From Cranoglanis bouderius (lineage: Eukaryota > Chordata > Actinopteri > Siluriformes > Cranoglanididae): a DNA stretch of 64,000 nucleotides. The stretch is from assembly GCA_023630585.1 (NCBI GenBank), contig CM042539.1:25127755-25191754 (forward strand), written 5' to 3'. Numbering within the stretch: position 1 is the first letter of the stretch; each line of letters begins with the position of its first letter. The position numbers and the translations under genes were made by a program. The notes beneath the pieces were generated by a model. It was not told the DNA's origin. It made no database searches and worked only from the letters and a program-made list of their open reading frames with translations. Below are positions 34,081-45,361 of this stretch, one piece after another.

Positions 34081-36540
34081 TAAAAAAACAAAGGTCTTAT
34101 CATACAATTATAAGACTTGATAACTATTTGCTGAATTAAAATGTGACTCCCAGGAATTAAATTAAGAGAAGTTAGTGTCCATGGCTGGTTACTGGGAATA
34201 GAACAATTCTGCATACTGAGGCTTTTTTTAAAAAAAAGAAAAAATACTGATTATCTTGCAAATTCAATTCCTGTACATGAATTCTTACTCATAGCGGGGG
34301 GGTGTACAGTGTGTGGAACTGCTGTTTCAGCATTTGTGATTACCATCATTCTCGATCACATTTCGAAGGAGAAGGTGGTACAAACTCATTGGTATGGTTT
34401 TCTAGGATAGTTATTCAGACTAATGCTAATTTTTTATTTTTTATTTTTTATTTTTTTGCAAAGCCCAATGTGAGATCATGCTAACTGGTTCTCCTTGCTT
34501 GTATTCATATCTATTCATACCTTAACATTATACTAGATTTATTCTCCACTTCATTTCAGACAAAAAGACAAAGCTTAGTTAACAACGGTAGGATCGAGTA
34601 AGGAATAAAACGCTCAGGCCACCTCACACCACTCTGTCGATTTGTTGATTATTTTCCAATAACAGCACGCCTTCCATATTGTTACTAGCTTGTTACCATT
34701 TCATTATCCATTTCGTACTGATTTGTAAAGTGCTACAACTTTGACACTTTTGATCAAGCATCCTTCTATGGAAAGAAAGAGAATGTTTCCACCATTACCC
34801 CAGTAGAATAGAGATGAAGAATAGCTGAAATTCTGGTAAATATGAACATCTGAAATGCACACTATTGACCTAGTTTCAGTACGGTTTCTTGTTGTGTCTT
34901 GTCGGTTTATTAATTCTAAAAATAAATTATAGTAGCCATGGAGATAATCTTAATACATACAAGTTGGGCAGTGTGTTCACTGTGTTTAAGAGAAGATTTA
35001 TGAATAACACACTACAGTAGTGAACTCATAGTTTCACATCCTGTGAAGCAATGGGTAAAGTTTGCAACATAACACATCCCACATAAGTTTGGATTAGCAT
35101 TTCATGCTAAGTGTAATTTTAGTAAACTTTTAGTCATAAGTCATTTCTTGGTAACTTTCTAACACATCTGAGAAAAATGTCCCTTTCCATGTACATTTCA
35201 AGCAAGTGCCTTGAAAGTAAAAGCCCCAGTTGCTGAGTAATTGTGTTCTCACAACTTTTACCTTTTTATGTCAAAATTCTGTTTGAACACAACATCTGAT
35301 GCACCAGGACGGTGTAGATAGTAAATCAGTGTATTGGGGATTTACTGTTTATGTTTTAAGTAAACGTTTGATGTGTATGATTATCTGAATGGAAACACCA
35401 GAAATTCTTCTCCATAAACACTTAAGCCAGTGGTCACCAACCCTCTTCCTTGAGATCTACCTTCCTGCTGGTATCATCTCCAAACAAAATCTAACACACC
35501 TGTTTTAGTTGATCCAGAGCTTCTTAAGGCAATGATTAGATGGTCAGTTGGGCACGATGATGGTTGGAATTAAATTCTTCAGGAAGGTAGATCTCCAGGA
35601 ACAGGGTTGGTGACCACTGCTCTGTAGTTTACTGTATATTTACTTTTTTTTAATTTTATATAATTCAGTGTATTTGCTTAATTTTTTTTTTAAATAAAGA
35701 AATCCCATGACACTAGCTAATTATTAACACCAAACTGTTTCATTATCAACATTTCCAGAATATTCAGGAAAACGATGATGTGTGATATTCACTTCAATAA
35801 ACGTACAGAAATAAACGACTCTCCCCCCCATTTCAAAATTAACTGTAATAATTAATTACTTGTTCGTTGTTAGTTTTAACATTTTGTTTTAGTGTAATCT
35901 GGAATTACATTTAAAAATAAATAAAAAGAAGAAGAAAAAAATAAATCTTGAGCTTCATCATCTTCTTCTAGTATTGAGCTTTTTCTATACAGGTACCTTA
36001 TGGATACTTTGCATAATAAATGTTGCAGCTTCATTAAATTGGTTATTTATTAGTAAAGGTGCCTCCAGAGGAAGAAAATAAGGAATGTTTTTGGATGCTA
36101 GATGGAACTTTAAAAAAAATTTTAAGGTTTGTCAGTCCTTCTGTATAATACATTTTGAGAGCTTGTAATTATAAGGTTATATTTGGCAAGTCTGTGATTT
36201 TATGACAGACGTTAAGGTTTTGACCATCAATAATGTACAAGCAGGTTCGAAAATATATATGTTTACACTTTTAAGTATATTAATATAAACCTATATTAAG
36301 TATTTTTTTGTGAAAGAAGTTGGGGGGGGAGGGGACATGTTTTTATGTCTTGGTGGGGACTAACTGTCCTTAGATGGATAGGAATATTTGACAGTTTTGA
36401 CCATTGTGGGGTTACTTGGCTGGTGCCCATGAGGAAACCTGCTTCATTTATTTATGTATTCATTTAGTTTCTTATTTTAAAAGAGCTGAAAGGTTTGCTT
36501 TTGGTTACTGAGGTTGTGAGTCAGTGGTCATGTGTCTGCT
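34081..36540. other. Intergenic upstream of lim2
   Basis: Contains a palindromic repeat copy at about 34575-34760 (GGAATAAAACGCTCAGGCCA, CCAATAACAGCACGCC) and the MITE at 35428-35619. Otherwise AT-rich with no gene recognised. Confidence 0.4.
35428..35619. mobile_element. MITE with CAGTGGTCACCAACCCT ends
   Basis: Perfect 17-bp inverted ends: CAGTGGTCACCAACCCT on the left and AGGGTTGGTGACCACTG on the right. Inside are a second pair (GAGATCTACCTTCCTG and AAGGTAGATCTCCAGG). 192 bp, non-coding. I saw no target duplication. Confidence 0.85.
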
Positions 36541-36999
36541 ATGAACGCGGCCCCTCATGTTCAAACAGCACATCCAGTCACGGCCTGAAAGAAAGTGTGA
36601 GCTTCAGCATGTTGCATTGACAGTAGCGCAGCGTTACTGCAAGCCTCTGCACATCCACCGTTCTAGAAAAACCCATACAGGAACAAAAAAAGGGGGCCAT
36701 CACACACATACACACGCATATACACACACCCATCCCCTCCCACTACTATGACCCAAGTTAAAACACTGACCATGGGTCACGTGGCCCTGGCCCTGGCCCC
36801 GGTCAGCTCGAGTGTATTTGTTTGGTGTGAGCAAATGTGTGTTTTTAAAGGATTTTGCCACCATCGACAGAAAAGCCGGGATAACTTTTTGGAATTCGGC
36901 CTAGGAGGTCCTCTTTGGTGTTACGCTCTCTGAGAGCTTCCCATCTCCTCTTTCTTCCTCTCTCTTCCCCTGTAAAAAAAAAACAAAACACACAATTCA

Positions 37000-37027
37000 G
37001 AGTTTTTCTTTATCCTGAAGAACTCAG
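37000..37027 (+). other. Candidate lim2 5' non-coding exon end
   Basis: A strong donor (AACTCAG|GTAAGAAT, GT at 37028-37029) follows a pyrimidine-rich stretch. Just before the lim2 start codon there is an acceptor (TGTGCGTAG, ending 38990) with an upstream CTAACTGAAC branch-like motif. A leader exon spliced to position 38991 would fit, as mammalian LIM2 has a non-coding first exon. The exon start is unknown. Confidence 0.35.
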
Positions 37028-38566
37028 GTAAGAATCTTTTTTTTTTCTTTTTTTTTCTTCAGAGGATTAGCAAAAATGTGTAATGTTCAGAATTTAGGTT
37101 TCTTGTTTCATGAAAATGTTGTTCTTCAAAGCTAACTATGAACAACATTTTCTTTTAAGCACCTCTTTGGTTGGCCATTTGCCAGTAATTTATAATAGTA
37201 ATAACAAATAATCCTTTATTAATTTTATCCTGTAACAGCCATTGTTTTTTCCTGGGTCCATGCAAATAGTATTACTGCACCGGGTATTGACGCCAGCCAG
37301 GATCATTTTCATATAATTAGTATCATTTGGTGGTGCAAATGGAGGCCATTTTGTACTTTCCAGGAGATCAGAATGGCCGAGACACAGACAACGAGGCTTT
37401 TAGGTCTAAAGATCTTAAGTCGTAACCTTGATTTAACCTTGCCGTCTGTGGAATTATTAAGTTCCTCTTATAAAGTGATGGTAGTTCAAGAGATCCTTGT
37501 TCATTGTTTGTGATGCCGTGAAAAGAAATAAACCGCAATGCTGTGAATATAAAGATTACTTTACTTTACTTCTAGAGAGAAGTTGTATGTAGGCATGTTT
37601 TAGAGGTAAAGTTGACAGTACAGTTGGTGTATAGTGACTTCCTGGGAAATTTTAATGACATTTGACTAGATGGTGCATAGATGACATTTACTAGTAGATA
37701 AGTAACAATTTCCTTACTTCCTGAAGCCTATTTCACAGTGATCATTATAATAGCGCTGTATCATGCAAAAACCTACTACTTATTTTTATGTCACTCAAAA
37801 AGCAAGTTTTTCTCTTAGCCTCAGTCTGCCCATGAGCTCTAATTACTAACGTAGGTGTTCAGAAGGCTCCTGCCAAAATCCAGACCAATATAAAGGAATT
37901 TTTGGAAGGTTTATAAGTCCCAAGCTCTGGAATTTTCTCCAGAATTTACTTCAGCTGTACTGACACAAACAAACATATAAATACAACGTTGTATTAAGTA
38001 TTTTTTTTACTAGATATATTTTTAATATTTTAATTTTTGTACTTAATTTCCTGAATGTCTCATTATTAAATAGTAAATTAAAAATACAACATGAATATCT
38101 AGTGATTTTCACATTGTATTATAATTTGTCCTTTATCTCTACCTATTTTGTCCTTTTTTTTCAATATAATCAGGTATATAAGGTTGTAAAATGTTAGTAA
38201 AGTACAGCAGGTGTGTCATATTCTTTTTTTTTTTCTTTCTTCTTTTTTTTTTTTTAAAGGGGGATTATATTTCATTGGGAAAGTTAATATTTTTAATATG
38301 CATTATGCTTTGAAGATGCATTTTGAATATTACATAATACAAATAAATTGCTTGACATGCTGGTTTCACGAAAGAAATGTCATGAGGAAACAGATACATA
38401 GGAGAGCCTATCATGTTCAATATTCAACTGTAGACGGGGAAATGGGATGGGGTTTGTAATCATAGACTATTGATTACTTGCTGAGAGTTAAAGTTTTGGC
38501 ACTTCTTCCATTTTTTGTCTAGTTTTTAGGAGTGAGATGTTAATTTACTTCTCAATATGGATACAC

Positions 38567-38569
<3 letters not shown>

Positions 38570-38612
<43 letters not shown>
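38570..38612. repeat. (TTA)n microsatellite
   Basis: About 14 trinucleotide units, 400 bp upstream of lim2. Confidence 0.9.
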
Positions 38613-38613
<1 letters not shown>

Positions 38614-39010
38614 ATGCCATCTAGCACATCTCCTCTCACTTGCCTTTGTTAAGTTATTGCTGTTTTGATATTATTTGTAATATTTTGATCATATGTTCAG
38701 TATATTGCTAATAAAATGGAATCCAAAACTGCTCATTATGTTTTATTCTCAAGCAAGTGATGGTCATTATATAGGTACTGTCTACCCCAAACATCACTGG
38801 TATCTTGAATCTACGTGCTATATACATAAACCACAATATTACCAAGTATTGTCTTTCAAAACTGCAAAATTACGCACAATGGTCTCCATTTGCAGTAAAG
38901 ATCCACATCCCTACAGCTGTATGCCAGATGTGTTGTTGCACTGAGATAAATGCTGCTTCCTAACTGAACTGCCGTCTGATCTGTGCGTAGTGTGTTGAGC
39001 GTCAATCAGG

Positions 39011-41212
39011 ATGTACAGCTTCATGGGAGGAGGCCTTTTCTGTGCCATCGTGGCCAACATCCTCCTTGTGGTGTCCACAGCCACTGATTACTGGATGCAG
39101 TACCGCCTATCAGGCAGCTTCGCTCACCAGGGCCTGTGGCGCTACTGCATGTCGGGCAAGTGCTACATGCAGATGGACAGCATTGGTAAGTCAGACTGGA
39201 TCCACTGGTTATTGAAATAGATTTAACTAAATGTAACCCTAAATGGATAGAAATGACTTTAATAAATGAAATATTGATAGTGTTGGCAACTTTGCTGTGG
39301 TATAAAAGGAATAAAACATTTCAGGACATGATGTTATTGAAAAATAATGTGTCAAGGTGATGTCGGTAACTCGCTTCATGTAAGGCCACATCACACCACC
39401 CCATCGTTGATTATTTTCCCATAACAGCACACCCCTAGGTGTTTTATTTCTTACTTAATACCTAGATTGGAATCATGGTTTATGATAACATGGTAAGATT
39501 CTCCATTTTAAAAAAAGCTGCCCATAGTGGTGGTTTCATGGTTAAGGTTCTTCAATAGTGTCCATAACTGCCCAGTTAATTGTTTGGTTATATTTATGGA
39601 TTGGATTCTGCTTCATTAGTAAATCACTTCATTTTGATCACTTAATTTGTAGGACTTTAAAAGCAACATCAAGATATCCCATAACCCTTAGTTAACTTTA
39701 AATCTACTTACATTATTATGTGTTTAAAATATTTCTAGTACAGGAAACACTGGCATAAAAACCGTGTCAACCCAGTGTATATGTTTTTCATATGCATTTG
39801 AATTACCAGTTTATTAGGAACTAGATAGGTGCACTTAACAGACTGGTATAATATCAATGAAATATTTGTTCTAATAGTACAGCTTTATACAATTTATTAT
39901 TAAAAATAACAGTTTATTAGTAATCTTGCAATCTTGCAACATCAGTTCTAAAAATCCTATATGGAGCATCAGGCTAATACGATCTTATCTTTCTTTTTGT
40001 TTTTCTCTCATGCAATTGTTGTCAGCATACTGGAACGCCACAAGGGCCTTCATGATCCTGTCATCGATGTCATGCTTCGCAGGGATCATCGCCGGCATTC
40101 TTTCCTTCACCCACTTCTCTGGATTTGAGAGATTCAGTCGTTCCTTTGCTGCAGGGATCATGTTTTTCGTTTCGAGTCAGTTCCAAAACTGCTTTTAAGA
40201 TATTCTTCATCCAAAAATGTTGAGCTTGCTAACAGACTCTCAGAAAAAAGGTTCCATCTTGCACTATAAAGGCTATATTCAGAGCTGAGTTATGTAACAT
40301 ACACATCAGTATTCAGACTTCAGATACTCTATACAGCCAAAAGTTTGTGGACACCGAAACATCACACCCATATGTGCTTTTTGTACATCCCATTCCAGAT
40401 GTTGTCCCCCTTTGCTGTTATAATAAGCTCCACTCATATGGGAAGGTTTTTTCACTAGATTTTGGGGCGTGGCAGTGGGGATTTGTGCTCATTCATCCAC
40501 AAGAGCAGGTCAGGCACATATGTCTGGCAATTAGTTTGTGTAATCTCAATATGGAGGCAAGAAAATGAACCTGCGTAACCCTACTCTGAATACAAGTAAC
40601 TTTCTTTGCGCAAATATTGATGTAACTTTTGAACTTGTCAACTGGTTTAAGTAAGTTAATGTAGAACAGAGAGTTTCTCTTTCAGAGATGAATCACAGAA
40701 AAGTCAAACCCCTTTAGAAAACTAGAACAATCCAAAAAACCTTTGCGGAACCCAATTTTCTAACTGTAGTGGATGAAAAGGGCCAGTTATCTAAGAAGGC
40801 CCAGACTCTATTACTGAAGTGCAGCCAAATTACCTCAGACTGCAGATACTGGAGTTTTAGTTGATACATGGAGCTAATCGTGAACATCAGCCACTAAATC
40901 CTGGACACTAAAGTCTAATATCTTTTGTAGCTCTCTTTGTTTTTCTGGCCATGGCGATCTACACCGGGGTGACGGTGAACTTCCTGGGAAAGCGCTTTGG
41001 TGACTGGCGCTTCTCCTGGTCCTACATACTCGGCTGGGTTGCTCTGCTCATGAACTTCTTTGCAGGTAGGAAAATATGTAAATAGTAAGTAAACAGTCAT
41101 GTTTCGTGATATCTGTCAGTGTAACTATTGTTTACGTTTTGTGTTTGCAGGTATATTTTACATGTGTGCTTACAGGATGCACGAGTGCAGGCGAGTCGCT
41201 GGATCACGCTAG
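39011..41212 (+). CDS. lim2: Lens intrinsic membrane protein 2 (MP19/MP20)
   Basis: LIM2 is a four-helix membrane protein of the PMP22/claudin superfamily found at lens fibre-cell junctions. Four exons: 39011-39185, 40026-40175, 40931-41065 and 41151-41212 (stop TAG 41210-41212). All are AG/GT and all introns are phase 1. The product is 173 aa, the same length as human LIM2, and very similar throughout: it begins MYSFMGGGLFCAIVANILLV and contains TDYWMQYRLSGSFAHQGLWR, AYWNATRAFMILS and GDWRFSWSYILGWVA, ending near YMCAYRMHECRR. The extracellular GLWRYC...KC pattern of the superfamily is present. Helices lie at about residues 4-24, 66-86, 98-120 and 141-162. No defect is seen. Confidence 0.97.
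39270..39460. repeat. Dispersed palindromic repeat in lim2 intron 1
   Basis: Carries TTTGCTGTGGTATAAAAGGA, CATCACACCACCCCATCGTT and CCCATAACAGCACACCCCTA, motifs shared with the other copies of this family. Confidence 0.6.
40331..40510 (+). repeat. Tc1-type terminal fragment in lim2 intron 2
   Basis: Begins TATACAGCCAAAAGTTTGTGG and continues CACCCATATGTGCTTTTTGT, CCCCCTTTGCTGTTATAATA, GGGAAGGTTTTTTCACTAGA. I recognise this as one end of a common teleost Tc1-type element. No partner end is present. Confidence 0.6.
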
Positions 41213-42636
41213 ATGGATAAAAACTAAAGGAATAAAAAACAAGAAGAATCCATACCGAAATGGAATATATTGTAATATGTTGTTAGTATATTGCTAAACA
41301 TAAATGAAAGATATTATAGTACATATTAACTTCATAGGAAGGACAAGGATAAGCAATTAGCAAGCTTCATTCCAGGAAAATCAAGTCATTTACTTACATC
41401 AATCTCAAGAGCAAATAGTGGAAAAGCATTAAAAATGTCCTGAAGTTAATGGCAGTCCCTTTGATAAATGACTCTCCTTTCTGCAATAATGACATTATCA
41501 TTATCATGAGAACCAAAGCAGTGTAGAAGTTTAAGTGGCAAAGTGAACAATTACAGGATGTAGATTAAAATGTTGCATTCAAACTGGGCAGATTTTGGCC
41601 AGACCATTAAAATATTTTTATTGGCTGTGTTTATTTGAGTTTAAAACACATGGTGTGATTTTTAATAATGCATAGTAAACATTTCATATGCCAGGAATTA
41701 TTAAATATTTGCCTGAACATCAGTGACAAAATACATTGACTGCTTTCAGAAATGTCTTCCTTGGTGAAACCCATCGAAAATTAGAAAAATTGTGCACTTA
41801 TAACAACATAATCAATCAAGACATTAAATTTGGTCCTCTGACGTAATTTCTCTTAACTCTTAAAAGTGAATTTGTGCCCCATTCGATCTTTATCTTCAAA
41901 CTGATTAGATACAGCTTGCCAAGCCTCAGTCACCAAAAGAAGTGTCTGAGGTCGATATAATGTGGCTATGCATATGTGTGTGTGATGCAGCCCATTGCAA
42001 AGTGAAATAAGTTTCCGGTCTTATGAAACAAAAGACATCTTTTGAGAAAACCTCCCTGTGTCAGAAAACTTACAGTTTGACATCTGACTGTTACAAAGAG
42101 AATACTTCAAAAATGCTAAATAAACATCTCCTCACATAAAACTTCATCATAAAAACAAAGGTACATTTTAAAATCTGATCGTGTGGAGCGTCTCCCATAC
42201 AAGTCCCTGCGTAAGTTGTTACTATAGGAACTATAACGTACTAGAACTAGCACATTAATATAAACCTGTTATTCGAGTTGCAGCCAGAACGACTGTTAAC
42301 GCCTTCTGATCAGACTTGAGAATTCAACAGTGCTGTGGTATAAAGGCAATTAAGAAACATTCTTTCAAGGAACTTGGTTAGAATTCATGAAATAGGTTTC
42401 AAGAAATTGTATTTAAAGTTAAAAGCTGGACTAAATGCAAAATGATGTCAGCAATTTGGCTCACAGTTGTGTGACTAAATGTGAAGCAAACATTAAGACA
42501 ATTGTTTTAATACACCCTTTTCTCTACAGTTCTCTAACAACTTTGGTTGTTGGGATGTGCCTCAGCTGATGAATTTGCCAAAAACATTTATTTCAAGCTC
42601 ACTGTTTAAGGTGCACAATCATTGCACAATCTTGTA
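41213..42636. other. Intergenic between lim2 and the Tc1 element
   Basis: lim2 3' flank; an AATAAA lies 19 bases after the stop (41231-41236), probably too close to be the main signal. A palindromic repeat copy occupies about 42170-42350. No gene seen. Confidence 0.4.
42170..42350. repeat. Dispersed palindromic repeat copy
   Basis: Contains GCGTAAGTTGTTACTATAGG, TTCTGATCAGACTTGAGAAT and AACAGTGCTGTGGTATAAAG. Best compared with the copy at 32190-32425. Confidence 0.55.
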
Positions 42637-44191
42637 CAGCCGTGGCCAAAAGTTTGAGAATGACACAAATATTAATTTTCACAAAGTCGACTGCTTCAGT
42701 GTTTTTATATCTTTTTTGTCAGAAGTTACTAACTGTTACTGAAGTATAATCACAAGCATTTCATAAGTGTCAATGGCTTTTATTGACAATTACATGACGT
42801 TTATGCAAAGAGTCAGTATTTGCAGTGTTGACCCTTCTTTTTCAAGACCTCTGCAATTCGCCCTGGCATGCTGTCAATCAACTTCTGGGTCACATCCTGA
42901 CTGATGGCAGCCCATTCTTGCATAATCAATGCTTGGAGTTTGTGGGTTTTTGTTTGTCTACCCGCCTCTTGAGGATTGTCCACAAATTCTCAATGTGATT
43001 AAGGTCTGGGGAGTTTCCTGGCCATGGACCCAAAATGTCGATGTTTTGTTCCCCGAGCCACTTCGTTATCACTTTTGCCTTGTGGCTAGGTGCCCCATCA
43101 TGCTGGAAACAGCATTGTTCATCACCAAACTGTTCTTGGATGGTTGGGAGAAGTTGCTCTCTGAGGATGTTTTTGTACCATTCTTTATTCATGGCTGTGT
43201 TCTTAGGCAAAATTGTGAGTGAGCCCACTCCCTTGGCTGAGAAGCAACCCCACACATGAGTGGTCTCAGGATGCTTTACTGTTGGCATGACACAGGACTG
43301 ATGGTAGCGCTCACCTTTTCTTCTCCGGACAAGCTTTTTTCCAGATGCCCCAAACAATCGGAAAGGGGATTCATCAGAGAAAATGACATTACCCCAGTCC
43401 TCAGCAGTCCAATCCCTGTACTTTTTGCAGAATAGCAGTCTGTCCCTGATGTTTTTCCTGGAGAGAAGTGGCTTGTTTGCTGCCCTTCTTGACACCAGGC
43501 CATCCTCCAAAAGTCTTCACCTTACTGTGCGTGCAGACGCACTCACACCTGCCTGCTGCCATTCCAGAGCAAGCTCTGCACTGGTGGTGCCCCGATCCCG
43601 CAGCTGAATCAACTTTAGGAGACGGTCCTGGCACTTGCTGGACTTTCTTGGGCGCCCTGAAGCCTTCTTCACAACAGTTGAACCTCTCTCCTTGAAGGTC
43701 TTGATGATGCAATAAATGGTTGATTTAGGTGCAATCTTACTAGCAGCAATATCCTTGCCTGTGAATCCCTTTTTGTGCAAAGCAATGATGGCTGCACGTG
43801 TTTCCTTGCAGGTAACCATAGTTAACAGAGGAAGAACAATAATTTCAAGCACCACCCTCCTTTTAAAGCTTCCAGTCTGTTATTCTAACCCAATCAGCAT
43901 GACAGAGTGATCTCCAGCCTTGTCCTCATTAACACTCTCACCTGTGTTAACGAGAGAATCACTGACATGATGTCAGCTGGTCCTTTTGTGGAAGGGCTGA
44001 AATGCAGTGGACATGTTTTTTTGGGATTAAGTTCACTTTCATGGCAAAGAGGGACTTTGAAATTAATTGCAATTCATCTGATCACTCTTCATAACATTCT
44101 GGAGTATATGCAAATTGCCATCATAAAAACTGAAGCAGTAGACTTTGTGAAAATTAATATTTGTCATTCTCAAAACTTTTGGCCACGGCTG
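42637..44191 (-). mobile_element. Tc1-like transposon, nearly full length
   Basis: Ends CAGCCGTGGCCAAAAGTTTG and the exact inverse, flanked by TA (42635-42636 and 44192-44193); 1555 bp. The inverted repeats carry ATTAATTTTCACAAAGTC(GA/TA) about 35-55 bp inside each end. It lies tail-on to the receptor gene at 44202, in the same orientation. Confidence 0.95.
42813..43819 (-). pseudogene. Tc1 transposase with one stop and one frameshift
   Basis: Starts MVTCKETRAAIIALHKKG, with a helix-turn-helix, the GRPRKSS hinge, then the catalytic motifs IFSDESPF, FQHDGAPSHKAK and SPDLNHIENLW (DD34E present; NHIEN where NPIEN is usual). The reading frame is broken by one in-frame TGA at 43517-43519 and by a one-base shift near 42930-42950, after which the usual C-terminal residues can still be read to about 42813. 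A TGA where an arginine codon is expected suggests CpG decay. Otherwise it is well preserved. Confidence 0.9.
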
Positions 44192-44201
44192 TAGTATCTC
44201 T

Positions 44202-45167
44202 TTATTTTCTGGTCGTACTATTGTGACAGTCAAATTCCTTGTCAGAGTTAGACTCTCCCTCCACGCTCAAATTGCGAGGGGTGTTCAAGCCTAGACGGCG
44301 CCTAATTGAGAAAACTCTCCAGAGGGACACTTTGGTGGTGTTGCGATACACAGTTGAGGAGAAGTAGAAGATGATGGGGTCCAGGCAGGTGTTGAAGGTG
44401 CTTAGGAGTAGTGTGTAGTACCTCCATGGTGGGCTGCTGTTGGTGTTGAAGCCCACCAGATGAGAAATGTTGTAGGGCATAAAGCAGATCAAGAAGACGC
44501 TCAAGGTGCCCAGCGCCATTCCAATGGCCCTCTGCTTCTTCTCCTTTGTTATGCGGGGCCTGTGGTAAAGGATCCAGATGCAGTTAAGATAGCAGAACAC
44601 GCATACAAACAGGGGCACCAAACAAAGAACCACAAAAAACTCCAGGCGCACTGGAAGTACAATGCTTTTCTGGTCATTGGTGAAGTTCTCGTAGCAGGTG
44701 GTCTTGGGTTCAGTGCTATTTTCCTTGCCCATATGGACGACGACAAACACAAGTGTGCAGTGTGCTCCACTGAAAAGCCAGATGAAAATACTGCCAACGA
44801 TGGCATAGAGAAGCTTGCGAAACTTCATGTAGGTGACTGGGAAGGCCACTGCCAAGTAGCGGTCAATGCTAACAGCCATCAGCAACAGCGAGCTGGTGTA
44901 GATGGTGCTGAAAAAGACAAATGACATGATAGAGCATAATGTCTGGGAAAGGTGCCACTGCATGCCTGATGAAGCCTCATACATCTTCATTGGTAGGAAA
45001 AACAAGAAGAGCAGATCAGAGAGAGTCAGGTTCAGCAGAAGGACGTCCGTGGGTGTGGGTTTTTTCCTAAGCTTCCTGATGAAGGCATAAATGGCCAGGA
45101 TATTGGCTGGTAGGCCGATTAAAAAGGTGATAATGTAGGCTGAGAGAAGCACCCAGTGGTTTATCAT
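44202..45167 (-). CDS. ffar2-like: Free fatty acid receptor 2/3-like GPCR (copy 1)
   Basis: A class A GPCR that senses short-chain carboxylic acids at the plasma membrane. One coding exon of 321 aa from ATG at 45167 (MINHWVLLSAYI). An in-frame ATG lies 30 nt upstream (45197), but it sits before candidate acceptors (CTTGTTCCACCAG) and the alignment with copy 2 supports 45167. Seven helices are clear: first FLIGLPANILAIYAF, DRY motif as SIDRYLAVAFP, DPIIFYF in helix 7. Residues known to bind the carboxylate in FFAR2/3 are kept: R in LPVRLE (5.39), H in NISHLVGF (6.55), R in PWRYY (7.35). ECL2 has the family pattern CYENFT with an N-glycosylation site. It is close in kind to human FFAR2, though 2 versus 3 cannot be decided. 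A Tc1 element ends 10 bp beyond the stop. Confidence 0.93.
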   Translation of the reverse strand: MINHWVLLSAYIITFLIGLPANILAIYAFIRKLRKKPTPTDVLLLNLTLSDLLFLFFLPMKMYEASSGMQWHLSQTLCSIMSFVFFSTIYTSSLLLMAVSIDRYLAVAFPVTYMKFRKLLYAIVGSIFIWLFSGAHCTLVFVVVHMGKENSTEPKTTCYENFTNDQKSIVLPVRLEFFVVLCLVPLFVCVFCYLNCIWILYHRPRITKEKKQRAIGMALGTLSVFLICFMPYNISHLVGFNTNSSPPWRYYTLLLSTFNTCLDPIIFYFSSTVYRNTTKVSLWRVFSIRRRLGLNTPRNLSVEGESNSDKEFDCHNSTTRK

Positions 45168-45256
45168 TTTGGTAACTGCAGGACACTGGTGGAACAAGAA
45201 TAAGAAACATCATGCGGCACATGGATTGCAGTTTTTGTCTACAATATATGGCCATA

Positions 45257-45291
45257 TATACATACATACATACATACATACACACATACAT
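45257..45291. repeat. (CATA)n microsatellite
   Basis: A short tetranucleotide run about 90 bp upstream of the copy 1 receptor start, in the presumed intron or leader. Confidence 0.8.
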
Positions 45292-45361
45292 AAATATCAG
45301 TAACATATCTGACTAATTGTTTTTTCTGCATTAGGTTTGACTACTTCTGACAAGAGGCAGT

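Noticed and set aside
36557..36933. Two short open frames upstream of lim2 as genes
   Set aside because: Low complexity (CA-rich) with no known motif; more likely promoter or leader sequence.
44460..44924. Plus-strand 154-codon frame opposite receptor copy 1
   Set aside because: Antisense of a long GPCR coding exon, with no domain or splice evidence.
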